A stretch of 10,787 bases of DNA from Ruminococcus sp. UBA3800 (GCA_002368715.1 DFEO01000089.1:1-10787), one strand, 5' to 3'; positions 1 through 7,186 are shown, counted from the first letter of the stretch. Program-made: numbers and translations. The notes: generated by a model not told the origin, from the sequence alone.

Positions 1-82
1 TTTCCTTCAGCCACGGAATGATGATAGATGTATCAAGTCCGCCCGAATAAGCCAGTACAACCTTTTTGATCTCTTTAGCCAT
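1..82 (-). CDS. argG: Argininosuccinate synthase, N-terminal fragment (3' part lies outside the window)
   Basis: Argininosuccinate synthase joins citrulline and aspartate using ATP in the penultimate step of arginine biosynthesis, in the cytoplasm. Only the first 27 codons are present. They read MAKEIKKVVLAYSGGL followed by DTSIIIPWLKE. The SGGLDTS stretch is the ATP-pyrophosphatase P-loop that opens nearly every ArgG, and the short basic lead before it is also typical. The ATG at 82 is preceded by GGAGG (complement of 91-95) at a suitable distance, which fixes the start. A consensus promoter lies at 142-169, giving a leader of about 50 nt. The partner argH would be expected further left, outside the window. 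ThiI and other PP-loop enzymes carry similar loops, but the surrounding residues fit ArgG best. Confidence 0.93.
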   Translation of the reverse strand, partial: MAKEIKKVVLAYSGGLDTSIIIPWLKE

Positions 83-141
83 TTATGATTCCTCCGTTAA
101 AAAACTTTTGTGTCAATACAAATCGCTTTCGCTATATTCAT

Positions 142-169
142 ATTATACACCAAAAAATGCCTTTGTCAA
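142..169 (-). promoter_or_regulatory. Promoter for argG
   Basis: On the minus strand, TTGACA (164-169) and TATAAT (142-147) are both perfect matches to the vegetative consensus, separated by 16 bp. The predicted transcription start is near 135, leaving about a 50-nt leader before the argG ATG at 82. Upstream, the 9-mer TGCATAAAA occurs twice on the plus strand (177-185 and 219-227), exactly 42 bp apart. That could be a regulator site, but no clear ARG box is visible. Confidence 0.85.
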
Positions 170-333
170 GAGCTTTTGCATAAAAATTTTATATTTATAC
201 ATATTTCTCGCATATTACTGCATAAAATATGGAAATATACAGGAATTATTGTATAAACTCCGATTTTCAGCACCCAGCCGATGAAAAGCGCAGCAGACAA
301 ATATCCTCCCACAGAGAAAACGTCCGCATTCAT
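166..333 (-). CDS. Possible 55-residue hydrophobic small protein or gene remnant
   Basis: An open frame starts with ATG at 333, directly at the predicted transcription start of the promoter at 340-368, so it would be a leaderless message. The N-terminal half has a plausible membrane segment, around residues 11-36 (YLSAALFIGWVLKIG and onward). The C-terminal half is AT-rich with rare-looking codons and reads like non-coding DNA. A stop codon lies just two codons upstream of the ATG. An alternative TTG start at 300-298 would have GGGAGGA upstream, giving 44 residues. The SAALFIGWVLK segment loosely resembles the last transmembrane helix of sodium:neurotransmitter-symporter-type transporters, so this may instead be a gene fossil. 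The frame ends inside the argG -35 box. No homology can be asserted. Confidence 0.25.
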   Translation of the reverse strand: MNADVFSVGGYLSAALFIGWVLKIGVYTIIPVYFHILCSNMREICINIKFLCKSS

Positions 334-339
334 AAGCTA

Positions 340-368
340 ATTATACCACAGCTTGCAAAAAAATGCAA
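340..368 (-). promoter_or_regulatory. Promoter-like sequence between the acyltransferase gene and argG
   Basis: On the minus strand, TTGCAT (363-368) and TATAAT (340-345) are 17 bp apart. Transcription would begin near 333 and run through the 166-333 frame into the argG promoter. It could drive a small RNA, a leaderless small ORF, or a second and longer argG transcript. The -35 box lies in an A/T-rich stretch just downstream of the acyltransferase gene, where a weak hairpin (CGTAAAA with TTTTGCG, about 371-389) followed by a minus-strand T run could act as a poor terminator for that gene. Confidence 0.5.
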
Positions 369-416
369 CCGCAAAAAGCCTGTTTTACGCATTTTTTTGA
401 AAAATCTCCGATGCTT

Positions 417-1472
417 TCAGATAAGCTCTGCGGCCCTTGTAACGGCCTTTTTAGCAAGGTCAGATACCTTTGCACAAAGAGTATCTATCCTGAGCACTCT
501 GAAAAGCAGTCCTCTCAGGATATCGAACAATGCAGCCGCCATAAAGAACACCACAGCATATCCGAGAATGAAGCTTACGGAGAACAAAGGCGACCGATCC
601 ACAATGAACTTGAATTTATTATAATACCATTTGAACCAATCACGCTGTGTATTTACAAGATATACTGCAAAGGAATGATCCGACAGCAGCTTTATGCCTT
701 TGCCGCCCTTGATAGGCAGCCTTTTAAACAGCAGAAACAGCGCAAAAGAAGTAAGGATGACCGGCATATAGGTATAGTAAAAATCATCGTTTGTTCCGGA
801 AAGAACAACGCCCAATACGGCAGCCAGAACGATCCACATGGATTTTATCTTGTCAAAAGCGCCTGTCTTTGCGATCAGTATACCGCATATATAAAGATAT
901 ATGAGCCATATCGCATTGTAGCCCTCTACAAATGTAAATATATCCGCATCCTGATCTTCTGTCGAAACAAAGAAAGTATAAAGCGGCAGCAGCACCACCA
1001 TAACTACCAGCATCTTCTTTGCAGTCTGTTCGGAAACAGCGACAGCTATCTTTCTTAATAGCGGTGTCAGTATAGTCAGAGCTGTATACGCAGTGAAATA
1101 CCAGTAGCAGCAGTTTGACACCGGCATAAGATTTGTAAGGATATCCAGCTTTGTCCCAATGATGAAATGAGCCGCTATATCCAGACCCACACCGTAGAAA
1201 ACGACCTCCAGCCACAATCCCAGCCAGCGTTTTATTGAAAAAGGCCTGTCCGCAGAATGAAACGCCAGATAGCCGGTGGTGATAGCAAAGCAGTTTACCG
1301 CACAGCAGGCGAGAGGCAGGATAAGAAACTGACACGACACTTTAAGCACAGAGGGCACCCTTGCAAAATGGTATACACCTCCGATGTTAAGTGTGTGAAG
1401 AATTACTATCCCTATCATCGAAACGATCTTCAACAGCGCAAGTCCGTAATTATATTGTTTTTTCTCACCCAT
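417..1472 (-). CDS. Membrane-bound acyltransferase, acyltransferase-3 family
   Basis: The 351-residue product fits the acyltransferase-3 family (OafA/WecH/NodX type). These are integral membrane enzymes that move acetyl or other acyl groups onto cell-surface sugars or peptidoglycan-linked polymers. It opens with the family signature: a short polar head, then LKIVSMIGIVILHT with the conserved His at residue 26. About ten hydrophobic segments follow. The C-terminus is a basic amphipathic tail (residues about 325-351), and there is no extra periplasmic SGNH domain. The ATG at 1472 has GGGGTGA (complement of 1477-1483) four bases upstream, which supports this start. A promoter lies at 1505-1533. 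No glycan gene cluster surrounds it, so the acceptor cannot be guessed. The family call is firm, the substrate unknown. Confidence 0.85.
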   Translation of the reverse strand: MGEKKQYNYGLALLKIVSMIGIVILHTLNIGGVYHFARVPSVLKVSCQFLILPLACCAVNCFAITTGYLAFHSADRPFSIKRWLGLWLEVVFYGVGLDIAAHFIIGTKLDILTNLMPVSNCCYWYFTAYTALTILTPLLRKIAVAVSEQTAKKMLVVMVVLLPLYTFFVSTEDQDADIFTFVEGYNAIWLIYLYICGILIAKTGAFDKIKSMWIVLAAVLGVVLSGTNDDFYYTYMPVILTSFALFLLFKRLPIKGGKGIKLLSDHSFAVYLVNTQRDWFKWYYNKFKFIVDRSPLFSVSFILGYAVVFFMAAALFDILRGLLFRVLRIDTLCAKVSDLAKKAVTRAAELI

Positions 1473-1504
1473 ATGCTCACCCCAAAAGCCGCTTTTTCAG
1501 TTCA

Positions 1505-1533
1505 ATTTTATCACAGGCAGGGTCAAATGTCAA
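1505..1533 (-). promoter_or_regulatory. Promoter for the acyltransferase gene
   Basis: On the minus strand, TTGACA (1528-1533) and TAAAAT (1505-1510) are 17 bp apart. The predicted start is near 1498, leaving a leader of about 26 nt. The promoter sits between an 8-bp inverted repeat, CCGCTTTT (1489-1496) and AAAAGCGG (1552-1559). It is divergent from the promoter at 1562-1590. Confidence 0.8.
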
Positions 1534-1561
1534 TTATCGGGAACAAAAAAGAAAAGCGGTG

Positions 1562-1590
1562 TTGATTTTCACGAATGAATGTAGTATAAT
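1562..1590 (+). promoter_or_regulatory. Promoter for the flavin-reductase-like gene
   Basis: TTGATT (1562-1567) and a perfect TATAAT (1585-1590) are separated by 17 bp. Transcription would start near 1597, about 26 nt before the ATG at 1623. Only about 28 bp separate its -35 box from that of the divergent acyltransferase promoter, so a single bound regulator could affect both. Confidence 0.8.
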
Positions 1591-1622
1591 AGTATCACAA
1601 ACAGGAAAGGCAGGTAAAACAT

Positions 1623-2165
1623 ATGAGTTTAACAGATATGGGTTTCAGGGCGCTTTCGGGCGAGGAGATAAAAAAGCTGGACTTTAATCCTTTCACAAGG
1701 ATAGGCGACCAGTGGTTTTTGGTAACGGCAGGCGACCCTGACAGCCACAACACAATGACAGCTTCTTGGGGCTATGCAGGCGTTATGTGGAACAAGAACA
1801 GCTTTATCACAGCTATCAGGCCTCAGAGATACACCAAGGAGTTTCTTGACAAAAGCGCTTATTTCACCGCAAGCTTCTTCCCTGCTGACATGAGAGAAGC
1901 TCTGGCGTTCTGCGGCTCGCACAGCGGCAGGGATCATGATAAGGAAAAGCAGACCGGGCTTACACCCGTAAGCATCGACACAGGGGACGGCAGCACGACA
2001 ACGGCCTATGCACAGGCGGAGCTTATCATCGTCTGCAAAAAGACCTATGTACAGCTGATGAAGTCCGAGTGTTTCATCAGTCCCGAGGTCGACAAGGCAA
2101 ACTATGCCGCAGGCGATTATCACACTCAGTACATCGGAGAGATAGTTGCAGTATACACTAAATAA
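1623..2165 (+). CDS. Flavin reductase-like FMN-binding split-barrel protein
   Basis: The 180-residue product matches the flavin-reductase-like family, cytoplasmic FMN-binding split barrels that pass electrons from NAD(P)H to flavin or that act as small flavoproteins in anaerobes. Visible features are an early strand ending WFLVTAGD, the NTMTASWG segment (about residues 40-47, a flavin-phosphate contact region in this family), and RPQRYTKEFL, followed by a strand reading YFTASFF. It has no signal peptide and is close to the usual family length. The ATG at 1623 follows a purine-rich AGGAAAGG/GCAGG stretch at about 1603-1613. It is a single gene with its own promoter and a terminator at 2172-2213. 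The electron acceptor is not indicated by the neighbours. Confidence 0.88.
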   Translation: MSLTDMGFRALSGEEIKKLDFNPFTRIGDQWFLVTAGDPDSHNTMTASWGYAGVMWNKNSFITAIRPQRYTKEFLDKSAYFTASFFPADMREALAFCGSHSGRDHDKEKQTGLTPVSIDTGDGSTTTAYAQAELIIVCKKTYVQLMKSECFISPEVDKANYAAGDYHTQYIGEIVAVYTK

Positions 2166-2171
2166 TCATAT

Positions 2172-2213
2172 AAAACAGCACGCTGCCGTCTTTAAATGGT
2201 AACGTGCTGTTTT
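2172..2213 (+). terminator. Terminator of the flavin-reductase-like gene
   Basis: AAAACAGCACG (2172-2182) and CGTGCTGTTTT (2203-2213) form a perfect 11-bp stem with a 20-nt loop, beginning six bases after the stop codon. The descending arm ends in TTTT followed by a T-rich stretch (GTGTTTG). Confidence 0.75.
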
Positions 2214-2333
2214 GTGTTTGTATCAGCGCAGGTTAGCCCGTCAATCCGAAAGCAATTGTCAAGCTGCAAGCAGCTTGAGGAGAAATTGTTCTTGCTTCTC
2301 ACAAGGGGCGACCTCTCTTGCAGGTCGCCCCTC

Positions 2334-2366
2334 TTGAAAAAAGTGTCCACCGGACACTTTTTTCAA
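2334..2366. terminator. Bidirectional terminator inside the repeat region
   Basis: TTGAAAAAAGTGTCC (2334-2348) and its exact complement (2352-2366) enclose a 3-nt loop, ACC. Both strands read a GC-containing stem followed by six T residues, so it can stop the plus-strand flavin-reductase transcript and the minus-strand argS transcript. Confidence 0.8.
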
Positions 2367-2654
2367 TTCACCCCTGCCGAGCGCCTCCGTATAAAGGGGA
2401 TTTCGCCCTCTGCGGAGGGCGACCAGGGGCGCCGCCCCTTGGATCCCTGCGAGCCTTTGAAAAGGCTCGACCCAAACTTTTAATTCCCTGGCGAACTTTT
2501 TCAGCTTTGTTGTTAAACGGACATATCAGCTATCTTTCAAGGTTCACGCAGTGTGCAACTGAAAAGCCCCCAACAAAGCTATCCCCCTCCCCTCCGGGGA
2601 GGGCAGGGGGAGTTATTAGTTAGCACTAAAGCCCGATGGGTGGGGGAATTGGGT

Positions 2655-2672
2655 GCAGGCGTACACGCCTGC
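2655..2672 (-). repeat. Perfect hairpin directly after the argS stop codon
   Basis: GCAGGCGT (2655-2662) and ACGCCTGC (2665-2672) form an 8-bp stem with a 2-nt loop, immediately after the TAG of argS (2675-2673). There is no T run behind it, so it is more likely a 3'-end stabilising hairpin or part of the neighbouring repeat element than a classical terminator. Confidence 0.55.
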
Positions 2673-4424
2673 CTACATGAGGTCTACCGACTCGATGCCG
2701 AGGATGTCCAGATGCTTTTCAAGGACCTTTCTGAGGATCACACAGGCTCTGAGCCATGCGTTTTTCTTCTGCTCGTCCTCTTCTGTCAGGATGTGGTTGT
2801 CGTGGTAGAACTTCGAGAAACTGGAAGCCAGCTGATAAGCGTTCTCGCAGACAATGTTGGGAGCTCTGTCCTTAAATGCCAGCGCATAAGCTTCGCCGCT
2901 GAGCGCTATTTTCAAAAGCAGATCTCTTTCGCTGTCAGTAAATACTCCCGAAGCCGCCGAGATAGCACTCTCGTCGGTCTTTTTAAGAATGGAGTTTATT
3001 CTTGCCACGGTGTAAAGCAGGAACGAGCCTGTCTTTCCGTCAGCTGCCATAAACTTGTCGAGGTCGAAGATATAATCCTTAGCCCTGTGGTTGATAAGGT
3101 CGCCAAACTTGATGGTCGCCACAGCTATTTTTCTTGCAACATCAGCCTTGTCCTCTTCGGCACTGAACTTTGACTCCTTAACTCGCTCCATAGCCGCATC
3201 GTAAACGGTCTTGTAAAGAAGCTCCAGCCTCATAACTCCGCCGTCACGGGTCTTATAGGGCTTGCCGTCTGTTCCGTTCATGGTTCCGAAGCCAAGATGC
3301 TCGGGAACGGTATCACCGAGTATTCCTGCCTTTTTCGCACAGCGGAACACCTGAGTGAAATGGAGCCCCTGACGCTGGTCAACTACATACCATATCCCCT
3401 GCGGCGCAAAGTCTTTTTCTCGCTGAACAATGGTCGCAAGGTCTGTTGTGGCATAAATGCTGGAGCCGTCGGACTTCTTGATTATTACAGGGGGGACTGT
3501 TATCTTGTCGTCGTCCTCTGCAACGTCCACGACCATAGCGCCCTCGCTCTCATAGAGAAGACCCTTTTTCTCAAGCGTTTCCACAAGCTCATCCTCGTAT
3601 CTCGAAGCATCGCTCTCACCATACCAGTAATCGAAATCGACATTCAGGTTTTCGTAGTTTTTCTTTATATCGGGAAGTGATATCTTTGTTATCTCCCTGC
3701 CGAGATACTCATATCTCGGGTCGCCGTTCTGCATCCTGACGGTGAGATCCTTAGCCTTTTCCTTGAACTGCTCGTTCTCCTTGCTCTTGGCGCTCGCAAA
3801 CGGATAGACCTCGTTCATCTCGTCAACGGTCAGCGGAAACTCTCCGCAGTTTTCAGGATCAAAGCCCTCACTAAAGCATTCCCAATCGGGGTGGCGCTCC
3901 TCCAGCTCAGCCATGACAAGACCCATTTGCAGTCCCCAGTCACCAAGGTGAACATCAGCGACAGCAGTCCTGCCCGTTGCTCTCACAAGTCTCTTCAGAG
4001 CCTCTCCGATAACGGCAGCTCTGAGGTGGCCTATATGTAGCGGCTTTGCAACATTAGGTCCGCCGTAGTCGAGCACGATAGTTTCGGGCTTTTCACACTG
4101 CGGCACGCCTGTCTTGTCATCGGCAAACACCTGCTCCACAAAATCAAGCAGCAGCTTGTCCGAAACGTCGATATTTATAAAGCCTGCCCCTGCTATCTCG
4201 ACCTTTGCAAGGTCCTCATCCTCTCTGAGTGCGGCTGCAACGTCCTCGGCTATCATCCTCGGAGCCTTGTGATAAAGCTTTGCACCGCCGAAAGCGCCGT
4301 TGCACTGGAACTGGCAAAGGTCGGGTCTGTCGGAAACAGTTGCAAAGGCAAGCTCCTTCGAGTATCCGCATTTTTCAAAAGCCGCTTCAAGCTTCCGGTT
4401 CAGCAGGTCGGTAAGTGTTTTCAT
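2673..4424 (-). CDS. argS: Arginyl-tRNA synthetase
   Basis: A class I aminoacyl-tRNA synthetase that charges tRNA-Arg with arginine in the cytoplasm. With the ATG at 4424 the protein is 583 residues, normal for bacterial ArgRS. An N-terminal Add-1-type domain (about 1-105) contains CQFQCNGAFGGAKLYHKAPR. The class I signature follows as GPNVAKPLHIGHLRAA (about 118-133). The KMSKS equivalent is degenerate, as usual for ArgRS (GKPYKTRDGG, about 380). The C-terminal DALR anticodon-binding domain includes DKFMAADGKTGSFLLYT. The start at 4424 is chosen because AAAGGA (minus strand) lies eight bases upstream. The longer frame from 4472 would begin upstream of the predicted transcription start. The leader is about 28 nt, too short for a T-box. 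The promoter is at 4459-4487. Confidence 0.96.
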   Translation of the reverse strand: MKTLTDLLNRKLEAAFEKCGYSKELAFATVSDRPDLCQFQCNGAFGGAKLYHKAPRMIAEDVAAALREDEDLAKVEIAGAGFINIDVSDKLLLDFVEQVFADDKTGVPQCEKPETIVLDYGGPNVAKPLHIGHLRAAVIGEALKRLVRATGRTAVADVHLGDWGLQMGLVMAELEERHPDWECFSEGFDPENCGEFPLTVDEMNEVYPFASAKSKENEQFKEKAKDLTVRMQNGDPRYEYLGREITKISLPDIKKNYENLNVDFDYWYGESDASRYEDELVETLEKKGLLYESEGAMVVDVAEDDDKITVPPVIIKKSDGSSIYATTDLATIVQREKDFAPQGIWYVVDQRQGLHFTQVFRCAKKAGILGDTVPEHLGFGTMNGTDGKPYKTRDGGVMRLELLYKTVYDAAMERVKESKFSAEEDKADVARKIAVATIKFGDLINHRAKDYIFDLDKFMAADGKTGSFLLYTVARINSILKKTDESAISAASGVFTDSERDLLLKIALSGEAYALAFKDRAPNIVCENAYQLASSFSKFYHDNHILTEEDEQKKNAWLRACVILRKVLEKHLDILGIESVDLM

Positions 4425-4458
4425 TTTTCTCATCCTTTCAAAAAATACATACGCAGTT

Positions 4459-4487
4459 ATTATAACACACAATTGTTAACAAGTAAA
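4459..4487 (-). promoter_or_regulatory. Promoter for argS with an internal palindrome
   Basis: On the minus strand, TTTACT (4482-4487) and TATAAT (4459-4464) are 17 bp apart, with a predicted start near 4452. The perfect 10-bp palindrome TTGTTAACAA (4473-4482) lies in the spacer and touches the -35 box, a position where a bound repressor would block RNA polymerase. The promoter is strong by inspection; the operator role is inference. Confidence 0.75.
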
Positions 4488-4497
4488 GTATCCGGGC

Positions 4498-4549
4498 AAA
4501 AAAGATCCCCCTTACCTCACAAGAGGTCAGGGGGACTCTCTGTTTTTTT
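4498..4549. terminator. Bidirectional terminator between the dockerin-LRR gene and argS
   Basis: TCCCCCT-T-ACCTC (4506-4518) pairs with GAGGT-C-AGGGGGA (4523-4535) around the loop ACAA, with a single mismatch. The minus strand continues into six T residues (complement of 4498-4503), and the plus strand reaches seven T residues at 4543-4549. Its main job is probably to end the minus-strand dockerin-LRR transcript before the argS promoter. Confidence 0.85.
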
Positions 4550-4579
4550 ATCACGGATATCCGGAAAGGTTAAAGCTTC

Positions 4580-7186
4580 TCACCAAAGATACCTGGTTCC
4601 CTTCAGATGTGACTTGATCGCTGTGATGTCTCCGGTCTGGACTGCTCCGTTTGCGTCTGCATCTGCACAAGCCACCTGGTATTGTTCAAGATTTACCGTC
4701 CTCTTGAGATACTTCTTTACCAGCGTGATGTCTGCCGTGTTGACTGAGCCGTTTGCATCGACGTCACCTTTCAGGCACAAAACGATCCCGGGGTCGGAAG
4801 TAAGATTGCCATTCGAGACTGTGACAGTGTATGTCCTTGTTACAAAGCTGTCCGATGAAACTGTCAGTGTGTAAGTTCCGTTTGCAAGACCCGAAGGTAC
4901 GGAGAACTGCTTGTTCGAGGTCGTTACTGTCTTTGTTGTCGAGCCCTTGAATGTGAGCTTGACCTGATTGTTTGCATATGCGTAGCTTCTGTCAGTGGTC
5001 TTTGTGCCTGTCTTCAGCGTTATGCTGTAAACGGCTGTCTGACCTATCGGGTCGGTATAGTTGTCCTTATACTCAGCTCCGCATACCGAACACTTGTGGA
5101 GCGTGTAGCCCTGTTCGGTGGCAGTGGGTGCAACGACCGTGGTCTGATAGCTGTGCTCTGCAAGAGGTATATCCTGAATATACTTGGTCTGGGTGGAGTA
5201 AGCACCGTTCGAGAAGGTGGCTGTATAACGTGTCGTTCCCATGGTCTTGCAGGTCGCCGGTGTACTTACAGACGAGTTCACTGTCGCACTTACGGTCTCG
5301 ATGTGGCTCTTATCTCTCGAGCAGATCCTCTTTCCTGTGCAGCTCTTGCCGTCTGCGCTCCAGGTATAAGTCGGGCTGCCCCAGCTGTGGCCGGCGGCTA
5401 TAACTGTCGATGCCTGAGTTATCTCCTTGGTGCAGGCCGAATCGCTGAAATACTTGTTGCACCTCGAGCAGTACCAGTAAGCGATATTTCCTGCGCTCGT
5501 GCAGGTGGCTGCCTTTGCGGCAACAGCCTGTTTGTTGTGGCCAAGAGCACTTATAACCGTGCTTGCCTGAGTTATCTCACTGGTCATAGCGCTGTTGCTG
5601 AAATACTTCTTGCACACAGGGCAATACCAGTAAGCGGTGTTTCCTGCGCTCGTGCAGGTAGCTGCCTTTGCAGAAACGGACTGCTTGGTGTGGCCTGTCG
5701 CATTGATAGTTGCTGTCTCGGTCTCACCGCAGGTGCAGTATCTCTTCTTCTCACCAGCTGTTGTGCATGTCGCAGCCTTGGTCACTTCCCACTCGCCGAA
5801 GGAATGGGTATGAGAGCCTCCGCCTATGATATCGTAATTGACATTATTCTGCTGTGCATAAGCATGGGCAGTGGAATCCTCGTAAACATGGAGAGTAAAG
5901 TCGTTCTTTACGGAGGTCGTGCTTGAATAGCCGACGCAGCGTGTGCCCATAGCACAGCTGGTCGAGGGTATGGTCATCTCGGTCATCCAGTTGCAGCCTG
6001 TAAAGCAGTCTGCACCGATAGATGTGATACCGGAAGGAAGTGTTACTTTATTAAGTCCGTCATCAAAAGCCGAGCAGCCGGAGAAAGCCTCCTCGTCCAG
6101 CACTCTCAGAGTGTTCGGGAATGTCACTGTTCTTAATCCCTTACAGCCGCTGAATGCCTTGAAGCCTATGCTCGTGCATCCCTCCTGGAAGGTCAGCGAG
6201 GTAAGAGCGTCGTTGTTTGCAAAAACCTGATCTGCTATATGCACTGCCTTTGCAGGGATAGTGACGCTTGTCAGTGAGGAGTCGGCATAAACGAGCCAGT
6301 TGCCGACATATTTAAGCGTACCGCTCTGTCCTGTAAGAATGGGAGCATTGTCAAACGCAGAAACGCCAACGCTTGTGACCGACGATGGTATGCTGAATGT
6401 CGAATCGACAGCAGTGTTTTTGAAAGCAAAATCTCCGATCCGTGTCAGATTCGATGACATATTCACGGTCTTCAGATTTGTGCAGCCGTCAAAAAGGCTG
6501 TTCGGTATAGTCTTGACAGCGCTGAGGTTTGCGGTGGTCAGGGCTGTGCAGCCGCCGAACACACGGTTGCCGATATACTTGATACCGTCAGGAACGGTAA
6601 CGCTGCCAAGAGATGTGCAGCCGCTGAAAGCTGAGTCTGCAAGGCCTATCGTGCCTGACTTAACGCTGGCGCTTGTTATTCCGGAATCTGCGCCTATCGC
6701 CCAGTTGCCGGCATAAATGATGCCGCTCTGATCGTTATAAAAAGAAGTTCCCTTGAACGCCTGATAACCTATGGATGTAACTGTCGAAGGGATCTGAACG
6801 CTCGTTATGCTCGAACAACCCATAAATGCCTGCGATGGGATGCTGGTTACACCCTCTTCAAAAACGATCTTTGTTGCAGTGCCGTTTGACAAAGCAGGCG
6901 AAAACATTTTCAGCAATGACGCTGTGGCTGTTCCTGTAATGGTATAGCCGTCCACCTTTGCCGGATAGGTCAGAGTTGCAGAATTCTCCAGAAAAGCAGA
7001 TATAGTTGCTGTTTTTGCCGTGTCATTGGTCGACAGCTTGTATTTTCCGTCCGAAGATGTGATCGTTGCTGCCTCTGCGACCATATTGCTGCGGCCGAAA
7101 ACATCCTGAAAGACCTCAGCGGGTAGCCCTGCACCTGCAAACGCCATTGACAGCGCCAGAGCGCAGGCTGCCAGTTTCTTTTTCAT
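4580..7186 (-). CDS. Secreted leucine-rich-repeat (BspA-like) protein with CxxC repeats and a C-terminal type I dockerin
   Basis: The 868-residue product starts with a signal peptide (MKKKLAACALALSMAFAGAG, mature end probably before about 40). Residues about 105-455 are BspA/LRR_5 repeats (patterns such as AFSGCTSLGSVTVP, TSIGYQAFKG). Residues about 459-705 hold Cys-rich repeats, two of which form a 51-residue tandem duplication with H-x11-C-x10-C-x2-C spacing. A beta-rich Thr/Ser region (718-798) leads to a dockerin (805-868). Its two calcium loops are D808-D810-N812-N816-D819 and D842-D844-N846-Q850-D853, each followed by a helix. No catalytic domain is recognised, so it is probably a binding or adhesion protein docked by a cohesin. 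The ATG at 7186 has GGAGGT seven bases upstream. It is monocistronic, with promoter 7275-7303 and terminator 4498-4549. The dockerin call is strong; the ligand is unknown. Confidence 0.92.
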   Translation of the reverse strand: MKKKLAACALALSMAFAGAGLPAEVFQDVFGRSNMVAEAATITSSDGKYKLSTNDTAKTATISAFLENSATLTYPAKVDGYTITGTATASLLKMFSPALSNGTATKIVFEEGVTSIPSQAFMGCSSITSVQIPSTVTSIGYQAFKGTSFYNDQSGIIYAGNWAIGADSGITSASVKSGTIGLADSAFSGCTSLGSVTVPDGIKYIGNRVFGGCTALTTANLSAVKTIPNSLFDGCTNLKTVNMSSNLTRIGDFAFKNTAVDSTFSIPSSVTSVGVSAFDNAPILTGQSGTLKYVGNWLVYADSSLTSVTIPAKAVHIADQVFANNDALTSLTFQEGCTSIGFKAFSGCKGLRTVTFPNTLRVLDEEAFSGCSAFDDGLNKVTLPSGITSIGADCFTGCNWMTEMTIPSTSCAMGTRCVGYSSTTSVKNDFTLHVYEDSTAHAYAQQNNVNYDIIGGGSHTHSFGEWEVTKAATCTTAGEKKRYCTCGETETATINATGHTKQSVSAKAATCTSAGNTAYWYCPVCKKYFSNSAMTSEITQASTVISALGHNKQAVAAKAATCTSAGNIAYWYCSRCNKYFSDSACTKEITQASTVIAAGHSWGSPTYTWSADGKSCTGKRICSRDKSHIETVSATVNSSVSTPATCKTMGTTRYTATFSNGAYSTQTKYIQDIPLAEHSYQTTVVAPTATEQGYTLHKCSVCGAEYKDNYTDPIGQTAVYSITLKTGTKTTDRSYAYANNQVKLTFKGSTTKTVTTSNKQFSVPSGLANGTYTLTVSSDSFVTRTYTVTVSNGNLTSDPGIVLCLKGDVDANGSVNTADITLVKKYLKRTVNLEQYQVACADADANGAVQTGDITAIKSHLKGTRYLW
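5390..5692 (-). repeat. Tandem duplication of a 51-residue Cys repeat in the dockerin-LRR gene
   Basis: Protein residues 499-549 and 550-599 are nearly the same (AAKAATCTSAGN-type core, YWYC-xx-C-xKYFS, EITQASTVI). The coding DNA is also similar, for example TTTCCTGCGCTCGTGCAGGT occurs in both units (about 5488 and 5640). This points to a fairly recent in-frame duplication of about 153 bp. Confidence 0.85.

Larger units (their letters stand above)
2259..2672. repeat. Hairpin-dense intergenic repeat region
   Basis: No convincing coding frame is seen here. Instead there is a run of inverted repeats: TCAAGCTG/CAGCTTGA (2259-2278); GGGGCGACCT/AGGTCGCCCC (2305-2331); a 15-bp stem at 2334-2366; TCGCCCTC/GAGGGCGA (2403-2422); AGGGGC/GCCCCT (2425-2439); CGAGCCTTT/AAAGGCTCG (2450-2469); AGCTTTGTTG/CAACAAAGCT as distant arms (2503-2512 and 2571-2580); a C-rich/G-rich stem with one mismatch (2582-2611); and GCAGGCGT/ACGCCTGC (2655-2672). 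It lies between convergent genes. The GC-rich blocks resemble repeated intergenic elements of gut Clostridia, but copy number cannot be judged from one window. Confidence 0.65.

Noticed and set aside
83..260. ARG box (ArgR operator) at the argG promoter
   Set aside because: Only a loose half-site (TGAATA just after the -10 box) is present; no paired arms matching the known ArgR consensus could be identified.
2553..3173. Open frame on the plus strand across the argS 3' end and the repeat region
   Set aside because: Most of it is antisense to argS, whose minus-strand coding is unambiguous; the rest is repeat DNA.
4425..4460. T-box riboswitch in front of argS
   Set aside because: The leader between predicted transcription start and ATG is about 28 nt, far too short, and contains no T-box sequence.
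4425..4472. Upstream extension of argS to an ATG at 4472
   Set aside because: The extension crosses the predicted -10 box and transcription start and lacks a ribosome-binding site; the ATG at 4424 has AAAGGA at correct spacing.
5096..5926. Open frame of about 276 codons on the plus strand, antisense to the dockerin-LRR gene
   Set aside because: It is opposite the tandem Cys repeats and reads as low-complexity Cys/Arg/Ala sequence; it is a shadow of the repeat structure.
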